NCBI GenBank assembly: GCA_029269725.1
Contig: JARJHS010000001.1
Coordinates: 744,001 to 808,000, forward strand
DNA: 64,000 bases
Source: Pollutibacter soli
Lineage (GTDB): Bacteria; Bacteroidota; Bacteroidia; Chitinophagales; Chitinophagaceae
Reading direction: 5' to 3'
In this document: positions 27,372 to 36,163 of the stretch, piece by piece
How positions within the stretch are numbered: position 1 is the stretch's first letter
Layout: each line of letters starts with the position of its first letter
Translations under genes and position numbers: made by a program
Notes under the pieces: model-generated
The model's input: the letters and a program-made list of their open reading frames with translations, nothing else
Databases searched by the model: none
What the model was told of the DNA's origin: nothing

Positions 27372-28709
27372 CTACACTGCATCCGACAAAGATGTAAATG
27401 TAAAATCTCGGATCTTCATCGGTGGTACCAACGCATGAATACCCGACTCTCCGCTAACGGTTCTTTCAGATTTTCCGAGTGCCTCCAGGTTATTTAACAT
27501 GATGATCGGGCTCTCATTAAACCTGAAATTTTTCACCGGGAATTTGATCTGTCCGTTTTCAATATAGAAAGTTCCATCGCGTGTTAAACCAGTTACCAGC
27601 AATGTTTGCGGATCAACAGAACGGATATACCATAATCTCGAAACAAGAATTCCTTTTTCTGTGCTTTTAATCAGGTCTTCCAGTGAAGAAGTACCGCCCG
27701 CGACAATTACACCATCAGGAAAAGCAATGGCCTTTTCATTTTTTTGCTGGGCCCAGTACCTGGAATAGTAGAGGTTTTGCATGATTCCCTTATTGATCCA
27801 GTACACTTTTTCCTGTGGCATCCCGTCGCCATTCCAGCTACGGGTGGGCAATTCAGGATTAGAAGGATCTGAATATATGGTGATGCGTTCATCCACCAGC
27901 TTCTCCCCTTTTTTAGTTTTACCTCCCGGCTTACTCATAAAACTTCTTCCTTCATCTGCAGATCGTGCATCCATGTTGAAGAAGATATTTTCAAGCAGAA
28001 CAATTGCTGCTTCCGGTTCAAGAATCACGGTGTATTTTCCGGGCTCGAGCGCTCTTGCATTAGCTGAATTGGCGGCTTTCTGTGCAGCAATTCTTGTTGC
28101 CGCTTCCACATCCAGTTTGCTTACATCATTATAACCTTTGGATGCATATCCGGAACCCTTACCATCTTCTGTGCGCAGAGTGACGTTGAAATTAACATTG
28201 GTCGCGGTACTGTATGCAAACAGCCCATGCGAGTTGATCATAGCTGAATAGCCGGCGCTATTCTCCATAAATCCTGCTGCAATCAACTTATTATCTTTTG
28301 CAATTTTCAAACTCTTTTCTACAGCATCTGCCCGCATTTTAGGATCCATTGCAGCTGTTGCATCTACAAATGTTTTTGATGCAGGCTGATACTGCTGCGG
28401 ACCCAGGAAGGGCACATACTCCGGATTTTCAGGAGCGAGCCTGGCCAGTTCTTCTGCCCTTCTCACTACTTTTTCCAGTGAGGCGTCATCAAATTCATTA
28501 ATCGTCGCTATACCGAGCTTTTTGCCAAATGCAGATGCTACCTGCAATGTGGATTGACTAGTCGCGCCGCTGGTGGAAACTGAATTACGTGCATAGCGGA
28601 TATTGGCATTGTCGCCACCGCTGAGATTTATTTCGCATTCATCAGCTTTTGAATAGCTGAGTACTTTTTTCAATAATGTTTCTGCTTCGTCTTTTGTTAA
28701 GATGGGCAT
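27372..28709 (-). CDS. TldE/PmbA family protein, copy 1
   Basis: The 445-residue product belongs to the TldD/PmbA family and is the TldE (PmbA-type) subunit, lacking the HExxxH metal site. Typical segments are the N-terminal LSYSKADECEINLSGG, FDDASLEKVVRRAEELARLAPENPEY, ARALEPGKYTVILEPEAAIVLLENIF and the glycine-rich ADEGRSFMSKPGG. TldD and TldE form a heterodimeric protease that degrades unfolded or small peptides, known from microcin B17 maturation and CcdA turnover. Its partner TldD1 lies 5 bases upstream, so the two are translationally linked. It is a clear paralogue of TldE2 at 31349-32683. No signal peptide is seen, unlike the TldD partner. It is the last gene of the leftward series. 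Confidence 0.9.
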   Translation of the reverse strand: MPILTKDEAETLLKKVLSYSKADECEINLSGGDNANIRYARNSVSTSGATSQSTLQVASAFGKKLGIATINEFDDASLEKVVRRAEELARLAPENPEYVPFLGPQQYQPASKTFVDATAAMDPKMRADAVEKSLKIAKDNKLIAAGFMENSAGYSAMINSHGLFAYSTATNVNFNVTLRTEDGKGSGYASKGYNDVSKLDVEAATRIAAQKAANSANARALEPGKYTVILEPEAAIVLLENIFFNMDARSADEGRSFMSKPGGKTKKGEKLVDERITIYSDPSNPELPTRSWNGDGMPQEKVYWINKGIMQNLYYSRYWAQQKNEKAIAFPDGVIVAGGTSSLEDLIKSTEKGILVSRLWYIRSVDPQTLLVTGLTRDGTFYIENGQIKFPVKNFRFNESPIIMLNNLEALGKSERTVSGESGIHALVPPMKIRDFTFTSLSDAV

Positions 28710-28714
28710 AAGAA

Positions 28715-30352
28715 TTAAATTTTCCTTGCTGTGTTAATAACATTGATTCCATCAAACCTTGCGGTGGATGCTCCATGCGATACTGCACTAATCTGTCCGG
28801 GTTGTCCTTTCCCATCGAAGAAGGAACCACCTGTGCGATAATCAGATTTGTCTGCAACTGCACTGCAGGCATTCCAGAATTCCTGTGTGTTTGCCTGGTA
28901 GGCAACATCCTTCAGCATTCCAACGATTTTACCATCTTTAATTTCATAGAACAACTGTCCGCTGAACTGGAAATTATAACGTTGCTGATCTATGGAATAG
29001 GAACTTTCTCCAATGATATAAATTCCTTTTTTCACATTTTTAATGATGTCCTGCGGACTCATTTTTGCAGCACCGGGCTGTAAAGAAACATTCGGCATTC
29101 GCTGAAACTGAACGCTGCTCCAGTTATCCGCATAACAACATCCCTGTGATTCTTTCAACCCAAGAATATGAGCCTGGTCACGGATCACCTGGTAGTTTAC
29201 GAGTATCCCATTTTTAATGATATCCCATTGTTTGGTTTGTACGCCTTCATCATCATATCCAACAGCACCAAGCGTTCCCACTTCCGTTTTATCCGCTTTG
29301 ATATTAACATTCTTACTACCAAAATTGAAATTGCCGGATTTCCATTTGTCAAGGGTCAGGAAACTGGTTCCGGCAAAGTTTGCTTCATAGCCTAAAACGC
29401 GATCTAACTCTGACGGGTGACCGACAGATTCATGAATCGTCAGGAACAGGTTTGTGGGATCGATAACGAGATCATATTTACCCGGCTCAACAGATCTGGC
29501 ATTCATTTTTTCAGCAACCTGTTTCGCTCCTTCGCGTGCGTCTTCCATCATGTCATAGCTATCGCGATACAAAGTTGCCTGTGGCAATTTGATCTTATCG
29601 GCGGCTTGCGGAATTACATATTCGTAACCACGACCTACAGGAGCACTCAATGCATTTCTTGTTTCAAATTTTCCTGACTTCTCATCAATCTTCGTTATGG
29701 TAAATGTTGGCCAGATGCGATGAATATCCTGGTCGATATATGAGCCATCTGTTGATGCAAAATATTTTTGTTCATTGACAAAGAACAGGATACTGTTCAT
29801 ATAGTTTGCACCACCTTGCATTGCTGCGTCATTAACAGACAATAACAGGTCGACTTTTTCCTTGATAGGAACTTCGAATGCATTTTTTTTGATCGGCGTT
29901 TTCCAGCTGACTTCTCCATATCCTTTCTGTGGTGCGAGCTGCACTGGTTCAGACAACAGTCTTGAATTTTCTTTTGCTATGGCCACGGCAAGCTCGGCTG
30001 TCTTTGCGATCGAATCTTTGTCCATACGGTCAGTCGCAGCAAAGCCCCATCCACCATTTGCCAAAACCCTTATTCCGATACCATAGGACTCGGTGTTAAC
30101 GACGTTCTCCACATTTTTTTCGCGGGTAACGACAAACTGGTTCAGGTAGCGGCCGATTCTAACGTCGGTGTAGGTGGCACCTTTGGACCGGGCTGCATTC
30201 AAGGCCACATCTGCTAAAAGTTTTTTTGCGGCTGGATCCCCGTAATACCAGGGAGCATCAAGTGGCAATGGGTTTCCGAGCAATGCCCGTCCAGGAATCA
30301 TCAATGACCCCAGACCCATGCCAGCCATGGATAGAAATTCTTTACGTTTCAA
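28715..30352 (-). CDS. TldD family metallopeptidase, copy 1
   Basis: The 545-residue TldD-type subunit carries the metal-binding, catalytic HESVGH at residues 307-312 (HExxxH), followed by PSELDRVLGYEANFAGTSFL. The N-terminus MKRKEFLSMAGMGLGSLMIPGRALLG resembles a Tat signal with Lys-Arg instead of two arginines, which cytosolic TldD proteins lack. Near the C-terminus, SFFDGKGQPGQ stands where E. coli-type TldD has a Cys-Gly-Lys segment that supplies the third metal ligand, so metal binding may differ. It is about 5 bases from TldE1. Its upstream region holds five 140-bp repeats. Family assignment is strong; export and substrate are inference. Confidence 0.9.
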   Translation of the reverse strand: MKRKEFLSMAGMGLGSLMIPGRALLGNPLPLDAPWYYGDPAAKKLLADVALNAARSKGATYTDVRIGRYLNQFVVTREKNVENVVNTESYGIGIRVLANGGWGFAATDRMDKDSIAKTAELAVAIAKENSRLLSEPVQLAPQKGYGEVSWKTPIKKNAFEVPIKEKVDLLLSVNDAAMQGGANYMNSILFFVNEQKYFASTDGSYIDQDIHRIWPTFTITKIDEKSGKFETRNALSAPVGRGYEYVIPQAADKIKLPQATLYRDSYDMMEDAREGAKQVAEKMNARSVEPGKYDLVIDPTNLFLTIHESVGHPSELDRVLGYEANFAGTSFLTLDKWKSGNFNFGSKNVNIKADKTEVGTLGAVGYDDEGVQTKQWDIIKNGILVNYQVIRDQAHILGLKESQGCCYADNWSSVQFQRMPNVSLQPGAAKMSPQDIIKNVKKGIYIIGESSYSIDQQRYNFQFSGQLFYEIKDGKIVGMLKDVAYQANTQEFWNACSAVADKSDYRTGGSFFDGKGQPGQISAVSHGASTARFDGINVINTARKI

Positions 30353-31348
30353 TGGTTAATAGTTTTTGTGAATACGATCAGACGTACAATTTAGGTAATG
30401 GCTTAATGAGAAGTATGTTTTGGTCAGGCTTTTTTTACGAAAGGCGGAAGAGGGAACAGGAAGACGCAAGCATTCCGCAGGAGGCCTGAAGTAAAACGTT
30501 GACCGTTTAACGCTGGCCTTTAAGGATGCGGAAAGCCTGGGTAGCTGCGGCTGGCGATTATTGTTAAAGCAGGACAAGTGGTAATGACAAAAATGACAGA
30601 CAATGTAGAATACCCAGAAAAGGGAAAACGTAGAACGTAAAACGTCAGACGTTAAACGTTGAACGTAAGCTTATCCGATGTAGATAACATCATAAAAAGA
30701 TCGACCTGTGTTGGTCGAGCATTCTTTCAATTAATGAAGAATCGCGGCACCACGTAGACCTGCGTAATACGTTCAACATTTGTATTGTACATGGAACGTA
30801 TTACGAATGTTTATCCGATGTAGCTAACATCATAAAAAGATAGGTTTGTGTTGGTCGAGCATTCTTTCAATTAATGAAGAATCGCAACACCCACGGAGAC
30901 CTGTGTTATTCATTGAACATTGTATTGTACGTTGAACGTATTACGAATGTTTATCCGATGTAGCTAACATCAAAAAAGATAGGCCCGTGTTAGTCGAACA
31001 TTCTTTCGATTAATGAAGAATCGCGGCACCCACATAGACCTGCGTAATACGTCCAACATTTGTATTGTAGATTGAACGTATAACGAATGTTTATCCGATG
31101 TAGCTAACATCATAAAAAGATCCGCCTGTGTTGGTCGAGCATTCTTTCAATTAATGAAGAATCGCGGCACCCACATAGGCCTTCGTTATACGTTCAACAT
31201 TATACATTGAACGTATAACGAATGCTTATCCGATGCAGTTACCATCATAAAATAATTGGCGTATGCGAGAAAGGAATTCTTTCAATTTTTGGAAGAACAC
31301 CGCATCTGCATAGGCCAGCGTTTAACGTTCAACGTTCAACGTAATACT
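30353..31348. other. 1-kb intergenic region of tandem repeats between the two TldD/TldE pairs
   Basis: No gene is supported here. The part 30353-30670 contains the leader of TldD1 and scattered AACGT-type words (ACGTTAAACGTTGAACGTA near 30650). The rest is a 140-bp tandem array listed separately. The region might terminate transcription of TldE2 or carry a promoter for TldD1. Confidence 0.8.
30671..31345. repeat. Tandem array of five ~140-bp repeats with internal hairpins
   Basis: Each unit begins TTATCCGATG at 30671, 30811, 30951, 31091 and 31226, so the periods are 140, 140, 140 and 135; the fifth copy is divergent. Each unit contains a small stem ATTCTT...AAGAAT and, near its end, a larger inverted repeat. 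In unit 1 the stem is CGTAATACGTTC (30763-30774) with GAACGTATTACG (30794-30805). In unit 4 it is 16 bp, TTCGTTATACGTTCAA (31182-31197) with its complement at 31207-31222. Because 140 is not a multiple of three, the array is not coding. Confidence 0.85.
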
Positions 31349-32683
31349 TTACACAGCGTCAGACAACGACGTAAACGTAAAGTCCCTGATCTTCATCGGA
31401 GGTACCAGGTAGCTCCTGTAAGACTCAACACTGATGCTGCGTTCAGGTTTACCGAGCGCCTCTACATTGTTGAGCATAATCACCGGGCTTTCGTTAAACC
31501 TGAAATTTTTTACCGGGTATTTGATTTGTCCGTTTTCGATATAAAAAGTACCGTCGCGGGTAAGCCCGGTGAGTAAAAGTGTTTGTGGATCCACCATACG
31601 GATATACCATAAGCGGGAAACAAGAATTCCTTTTTCTGTGCTTTTGATCAGATCTTCAAGTGAAGCATCTCCACCTTCCATAATGATATTGGAAGGAAAA
31701 GGAACAGGCGCCACATTTTTCTTCTGGGCCCAGTAACGGGAATAAGAAAGATTTTTTACCACACCTTTATCGATCCAGGTAGTTTTCTCCAGAGGCAGTC
31801 CATCGCGCGTCCAGGTACCGGCCGGAAGTTCAGGATGAAAAGGATCTGAGTAGATCGTTACTTTTTCATCCATCAGTCTGTCTCCTATCCTGTTGCCACC
31901 ACCCGGTTTACTCATAAAACTCCGCCCCTCATCTGCACTTCGTGCATCGAGACTCCGGAACATATTTTCCATCATGTAGGTAGCGGCGACAGGCTCAAGA
32001 ATTACCGTATATTTTCCTGGCTCAAGCGCTTTTGCGTTTACAGATCCCGTTGCTTTCTGTGCAGCAATTTTTGTTGCGGAATAAGTGTCCAGTTTGCTTA
32101 CATCATTAAAACCTCTGGCAGCATAACCTGAACCCGTACCCGCAGAATTACGCATGGTGATGGTGAAATTCACATTCGTATCTGTATTATATGCGAACAG
32201 ACCTTTTGAATTCGCAACTGCATTGAATGAAGTTGAATTTTCGAGAAATCCTGCAGCTTCCAGTTTTGCTTCTTCTGCAACCTTAATACTTTTTGCAACA
32301 GCTTCAGCACGTGTATCCGGCGTCATTGCTGCCGTGTTTGCGTTATAAGTGATGCTGTCTTTAAATGTTTGCGGACCGAGCAGCGGCATGTACTCCGGAT
32401 TTTCAGGAGCGAGCTGCGCAAGTTCTTCGGAACGCCTTACTACTTTTTCCAGCGAAGCATCATCAAATTCATTGATGGATGCACTGCCGGATTTTTTTCC
32501 AAAAGTTGAAGTAACGGATAGGGATAGTGTAGAAATATCTCCAGCCGTTGAAACTGCATTCAATGCATAACGGATGTTGCCACTTTCATCGCCACTCAGC
32601 GCTACTTCACACTCATCGGCTTTCGAGTACGACAACACTTTTTTCAATAGTTTCTGCGCGTCTTCCTTTGAATATATTGCCAT
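31349..32683 (-). CDS. TldE/PmbA family protein, copy 2
   Basis: This 444-residue TldE-type subunit is a paralogue of TldE1, sharing the N-terminal LLKKVLSYSKADECEVALSG, FDDASLEKVVRRSEELAQLAPENPEY, ADEGRSFMSKPGGG and the last 40 residues almost exactly (VPPMKIRDFTFTSLSDAV). It has no HExxxH motif and no signal peptide. It follows TldD2 by 7 bases, as in the other pair, so the two pairs arose by tandem duplication of a unit of two genes and then diverged. The protein should form a heterodimer with TldD2; cross-pairing with TldD1 cannot be excluded. Role in the envelope operon is unknown. Confidence 0.9.
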   Translation of the reverse strand: MAIYSKEDAQKLLKKVLSYSKADECEVALSGDESGNIRYALNAVSTAGDISTLSLSVTSTFGKKSGSASINEFDDASLEKVVRRSEELAQLAPENPEYMPLLGPQTFKDSITYNANTAAMTPDTRAEAVAKSIKVAEEAKLEAAGFLENSTSFNAVANSKGLFAYNTDTNVNFTITMRNSAGTGSGYAARGFNDVSKLDTYSATKIAAQKATGSVNAKALEPGKYTVILEPVAATYMMENMFRSLDARSADEGRSFMSKPGGGNRIGDRLMDEKVTIYSDPFHPELPAGTWTRDGLPLEKTTWIDKGVVKNLSYSRYWAQKKNVAPVPFPSNIIMEGGDASLEDLIKSTEKGILVSRLWYIRMVDPQTLLLTGLTRDGTFYIENGQIKYPVKNFRFNESPVIMLNNVEALGKPERSISVESYRSYLVPPMKIRDFTFTSLSDAV

Positions 32684-32690
32684 AAGAATT

Positions 32691-34328
32691 TTAGATTTTT
32701 CTTGCTGTGTTAATTACGTTGACCCCATTGAAACGCGTTGTTGCACAACCATGTGAAACAGCGTTTGACTGACCAGGCTGACCTTTGCCATCGTTGAATG
32801 CACCACCCAAACGATAATCTGATTTGTCGGCTATTGCAGAACAGGAATTCCAGAACTCCTGCGTATTGGCCTGGTAAGCCACATCTTTCAGCATGCCTGT
32901 AATTTTTCCGTTTTTGATTTCGTAGAATGTTTGTCCGCCGAACTGGAAATTATAGCGTTGCTGATCAATACTGAATGATCCGTTGCCGATGATATATATT
33001 CCTTTTTCGACTCCCCTGATGATATCATCGACTGATTTCTTTTCTTTGCCCGGCAGCAGCGAAATATTCGGCATTCGCTGGAACTGAACATCAGCCCAGC
33101 TCTGCGCATAACAGCAACCCTGTGATTCCTTTAGGCCGAGTATATGAGCCTGATCGCGTATGGCCTGGAAATTAACCAACACGCCGTTTTTGATGATGTC
33201 CCACTCTTTGGTACCAACACCTTCGTCATCGTAACCAACTGCTCCAAGAGATCCCTTCTGCAGTTTGTCGGCTTTGATATTTACGATATCACTACCAAAT
33301 TTGAAATTGCCGGATTTCAGTTTATCTAATGTAAGGAAACTTGTTCCTGCATAGTTTGCTTCATATCCAAGTACGCGGTCCAGTTCTGTCGGATGCGCTA
33401 CAGATTCATGAATAGTGAGCCAGAGATGCGAAGGATCAAGAACGAGATCATATTTACCGGGCTCAACCGAAGGTGCTGTCAGTTTTTGTTTTACATCTTC
33501 AGTTGCTGCCTTCACGTCCTCGATGATATCATAACGGTCTTTATACCTTGTTACAATTCCTTTTACTTTTTCTGAATCACTTGGAGTCAGGTATTCGTAA
33601 CCCATACCTACCGGTGAACTGAACGAAGCACGTGTTGTGAATTTTCCACTGGCTTTGTCTACACCGGTAACTGTAAATGTTGGATATATCCTGTGTATGT
33701 CCTGGTCAATATAAGAACCGTCAGAAGATGCAAAATATTTCTGTTCATTTACAGCAAGAATTGCTGCATTGATAAAACTTGCACCACCCTGTACGGCGAG
33801 ATCATTTACTTTCAATAAAAGATCGACTTTATCTTTTACGGGAACAGTGAACGCATTGACTTCGATCGGTGTTTTCCATGAAACCTGTCCATAACCTTTC
33901 TGTGGTACAAGATTCACCACATTCGCTTTGATTTTTGAATTTGCCTTTGCAACGGCAACTGCTCTTTCCGCGCATTTGGCTACACCATCTTTGGTAACCT
34001 CATTGGTTGCAGAAAATCCCCAGCAGCCATTGGCAATTACCCGAATACCAACGCCGAAAGATTCGGTATTAGCGACATTCTGCACTCTTTTGTCGCGGGT
34101 AATAACAAACTGGTTGAGGTATCTTCCGATCCTTACATCAGTGTATGTTGCTCCCTTTGATTTAGCAGCATTCAAAGCGGTATCCGAAAGTTCTTTTTTA
34201 ACCTTTACATCGATACCATCGTTTAATAAAGCAGATTCATCAATCTGCTTTCCAGCCTGCATAAACCGGGGAATCATAATTGCCCCGACATTCATAGCAG
34301 ACAATTGAAGAAATTCTTTTCTTTTCAA
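32691..34328 (-). CDS. TldD family metallopeptidase, copy 2
   Basis: The product has 545 residues if started at the TTG at 34328. This start aligns the N-terminus (LKRKEFLQLSAMNVGAIMIPRF) with that of TldD1 and puts the metal site HESVAH at residue 307, exactly as in TldD1. An ATG at 34391 would add 21 unmatched residues. The paralogue also carries the Lys-Arg signal-like leader and the C-terminal AFNDGKGQPGQ in place of the Cys-containing segment of other TldD proteins. It is the first protease gene after the GATase-like membrane gene and lies about 80 bases from its stop. Substrate unknown. Confidence 0.88.
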   Translation of the reverse strand: MKRKEFLQLSAMNVGAIMIPRFMQAGKQIDESALLNDGIDVKVKKELSDTALNAAKSKGATYTDVRIGRYLNQFVITRDKRVQNVANTESFGVGIRVIANGCWGFSATNEVTKDGVAKCAERAVAVAKANSKIKANVVNLVPQKGYGQVSWKTPIEVNAFTVPVKDKVDLLLKVNDLAVQGGASFINAAILAVNEQKYFASSDGSYIDQDIHRIYPTFTVTGVDKASGKFTTRASFSSPVGMGYEYLTPSDSEKVKGIVTRYKDRYDIIEDVKAATEDVKQKLTAPSVEPGKYDLVLDPSHLWLTIHESVAHPTELDRVLGYEANYAGTSFLTLDKLKSGNFKFGSDIVNIKADKLQKGSLGAVGYDDEGVGTKEWDIIKNGVLVNFQAIRDQAHILGLKESQGCCYAQSWADVQFQRMPNISLLPGKEKKSVDDIIRGVEKGIYIIGNGSFSIDQQRYNFQFGGQTFYEIKNGKITGMLKDVAYQANTQEFWNSCSAIADKSDYRLGGAFNDGKGQPGQSNAVSHGCATTRFNGVNVINTARKI

Positions 34329-34411
34329 TGTATAATCTTTTGGGTGATAAGAAAAACAGAACAATACTTTCCGCAGCAGGTTGGATGTCATCAGAATTGA
34401 AAAACCTTTGC

Positions 34412-36163
34412 TCAGGCAAACTTTTTTTCAATCCATAAAAAAACAGTACTCAATATAAGCATTAGATATAAAAAAACATCCGGTAATTTTTTTCTATGGC
34501 TGATTGCCGGCGAAAGGGTTTCCCTTTTATCAGCATTATTTTTAATCAATTGTTTTGTATAATTAATCCGTTCCTGCATCCTGATATTTTTCCAATCCTT
34601 GTCGCTGTAAATATATACGCTTGCAGTGTCTGAATTACTGGTGATCTTATCGAGCCATCCTTCCTTTTCTGGCCAGTATTTTCCCTTGTAAAATCCACCA
34701 GGATCTGCATCCTGCTCAAGTGCAATGTTAACATTATCTACAGACAATTTTTTTGCGTTATTATCGCCGGAAATCAATGTAAAACTCATCTCTTCATCAA
34801 CAACCGGAAAACGTGTGTCGGTGCCAATTCTTTCGCGTCTGTTGTCTTTCAGCGCAGCAGCGTTGATAATTGTAGTCCATAGCTTAGCAAATGCAAACTG
34901 ATTTCCACTGAGTGCAAGTGGATACAATGAAGGCATCAGAGAGATCACTATGCTTCCTCTGCCGTATTTTATTTGACCAACTAATACCCTGTCAGCAGAA
35001 TCCCTGATTATAGAAATGCTATTTTCTGACTGTTTTAAAAATCGGGCGTGGCCATCTGCAGGGACAGCAACAAGACTTTTATTTTCTCCCGGTTTGAATT
35101 TGATACTATTTGATATTTTATTTGCAGCAGTTAATGAAAATGATTTCCTCAATATATCTTGCCGTGGTAAAATACTATCGGCAGTGATCAGAAGTCCGAG
35201 CCCGGTTTCAGAAACATAATTGAAGACCGATTGCCTGTCTGATGAACTCAGACGATCGAATTCTTCCGTATCGCAAATCAATACATCTGCAGATCTGATT
35301 TGATTCAGCAGTGTTTGTTGCTGTGTTTGTTTTGAAACGTTCAGGTATTTTCTTTCAATTTTATCTTTACTGGTACGGACCCTCGAGATCACTGAGAAAC
35401 TTTCGCCAGAAAGCCAATCCTGGAAAAATTTCTGCTCAAAGCCTGGTGACGATGAAAGCATAATGATCGTTGGCTTATCTGCGCTGATAACCTTTACCGG
35501 AACAGCGTTTGACTCAAGAGTATCTTTTCCAGATAAGGCAAACAATTGGTACACTGCACGACCATTAAAACGCGGGATAGATTTCAGTGTAAAATTAAAA
35601 GCGGCGTATGGCTGTATCAGAACAGAATCTTCAACTTTGCCGAATACAGATAATTTTAACGTAACCATATTTTGAGAGGAATTCCGGTACCGGCCCTGAA
35701 CCCGCAATTCATTACCTGTGATTACTTTTTGATTCCAGTAGACAGCAGTAACACCCTCGCTTTCCCGGGTGGGATTGAATGAAATAACCGACGGCATTTC
35801 GGAAAACCTGGTACCTATCGGAAACCCATATCCGAACAATTGAAAATGGGAAATATCTGCCGGTGCTTTGAAAAGATCTGCTCCTTCAATTACCAATGCA
35901 CTCTCGTTATTTTCAATTGCAGATTGAATACTGTCCTGGGAATAACCCTCAGTTAAAATGATGCCCAACCTTTTTCCATCGGTAAATTTTTTACCCGTCC
36001 AGGTAACCGGGTACAACAAACAATATATTGATGCAAAGCAAACAAGAGTGGCAAGCATGCGAAAAACGCGTCGCTTCGGATTTTTTCTCCTGTGTTCCCG
36101 CCACGAGAAGTAAATGATGGCCGCGAGAATAACGATTGCTGAAATGATCTGCATCATCTCCAT
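34412..36163 (-). CDS. Membrane protein with GATase-like domain in the MoxR/BatA operon
   Basis: The 583-residue protein has hydrophobic segments near residues 6-17, 33-56 and 560-578 (DVFLYLMLILSTVFLW), which place the long middle part in the periplasm. That part contains beta-rich domains and a class I glutamine amidotransferase-like fold (KPTIIMLSSSPGFEQKFFQDWLS, ADVLICDTEEFDRLSS, GLGLLITADS), without an evident catalytic Cys. It resembles the BatA-type membrane proteins that accompany MoxR and DUF58. Its ATG overlaps the stop of the previous gene by one base (TGATG), so translation is coupled. No enzymatic function can be assigned; a structural envelope role is inferred. Confidence 0.7.
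   Translation of the reverse strand: MEMMQIISAIVILAAIIYFSWREHRRKNPKRRVFRMLATLVCFASIYCLLYPVTWTGKKFTDGKRLGIILTEGYSQDSIQSAIENNESALVIEGADLFKAPADISHFQLFGYGFPIGTRFSEMPSVISFNPTRESEGVTAVYWNQKVITGNELRVQGRYRNSSQNMVTLKLSVFGKVEDSVLIQPYAAFNFTLKSIPRFNGRAVYQLFALSGKDTLESNAVPVKVISADKPTIIMLSSSPGFEQKFFQDWLSGESFSVISRVRTSKDKIERKYLNVSKQTQQQTLLNQIRSADVLICDTEEFDRLSSSDRQSVFNYVSETGLGLLITADSILPRQDILRKSFSLTAANKISNSIKFKPGENKSLVAVPADGHARFLKQSENSISIIRDSADRVLVGQIKYGRGSIVISLMPSLYPLALSGNQFAFAKLWTTIINAAALKDNRRERIGTDTRFPVVDEEMSFTLISGDNNAKKLSVDNVNIALEQDADPGGFYKGKYWPEKEGWLDKITSNSDTASVYIYSDKDWKNIRMQERINYTKQLIKNNADKRETLSPAISHRKKLPDVFLYLMLILSTVFLWIEKKFA

Noticed and set aside
30671-31345. CRISPR array
   Set aside because: The unit is 140 bp and is repeated as a whole; there are no short constant repeats with unique spacers and no cas gene.
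30353-31348. Small peptide precursor genes for the TldD/TldE proteases
   Set aside because: I looked on both strands for a short open frame with a start; the 140-base period breaks any frame and no candidate with a plausible leader was found.
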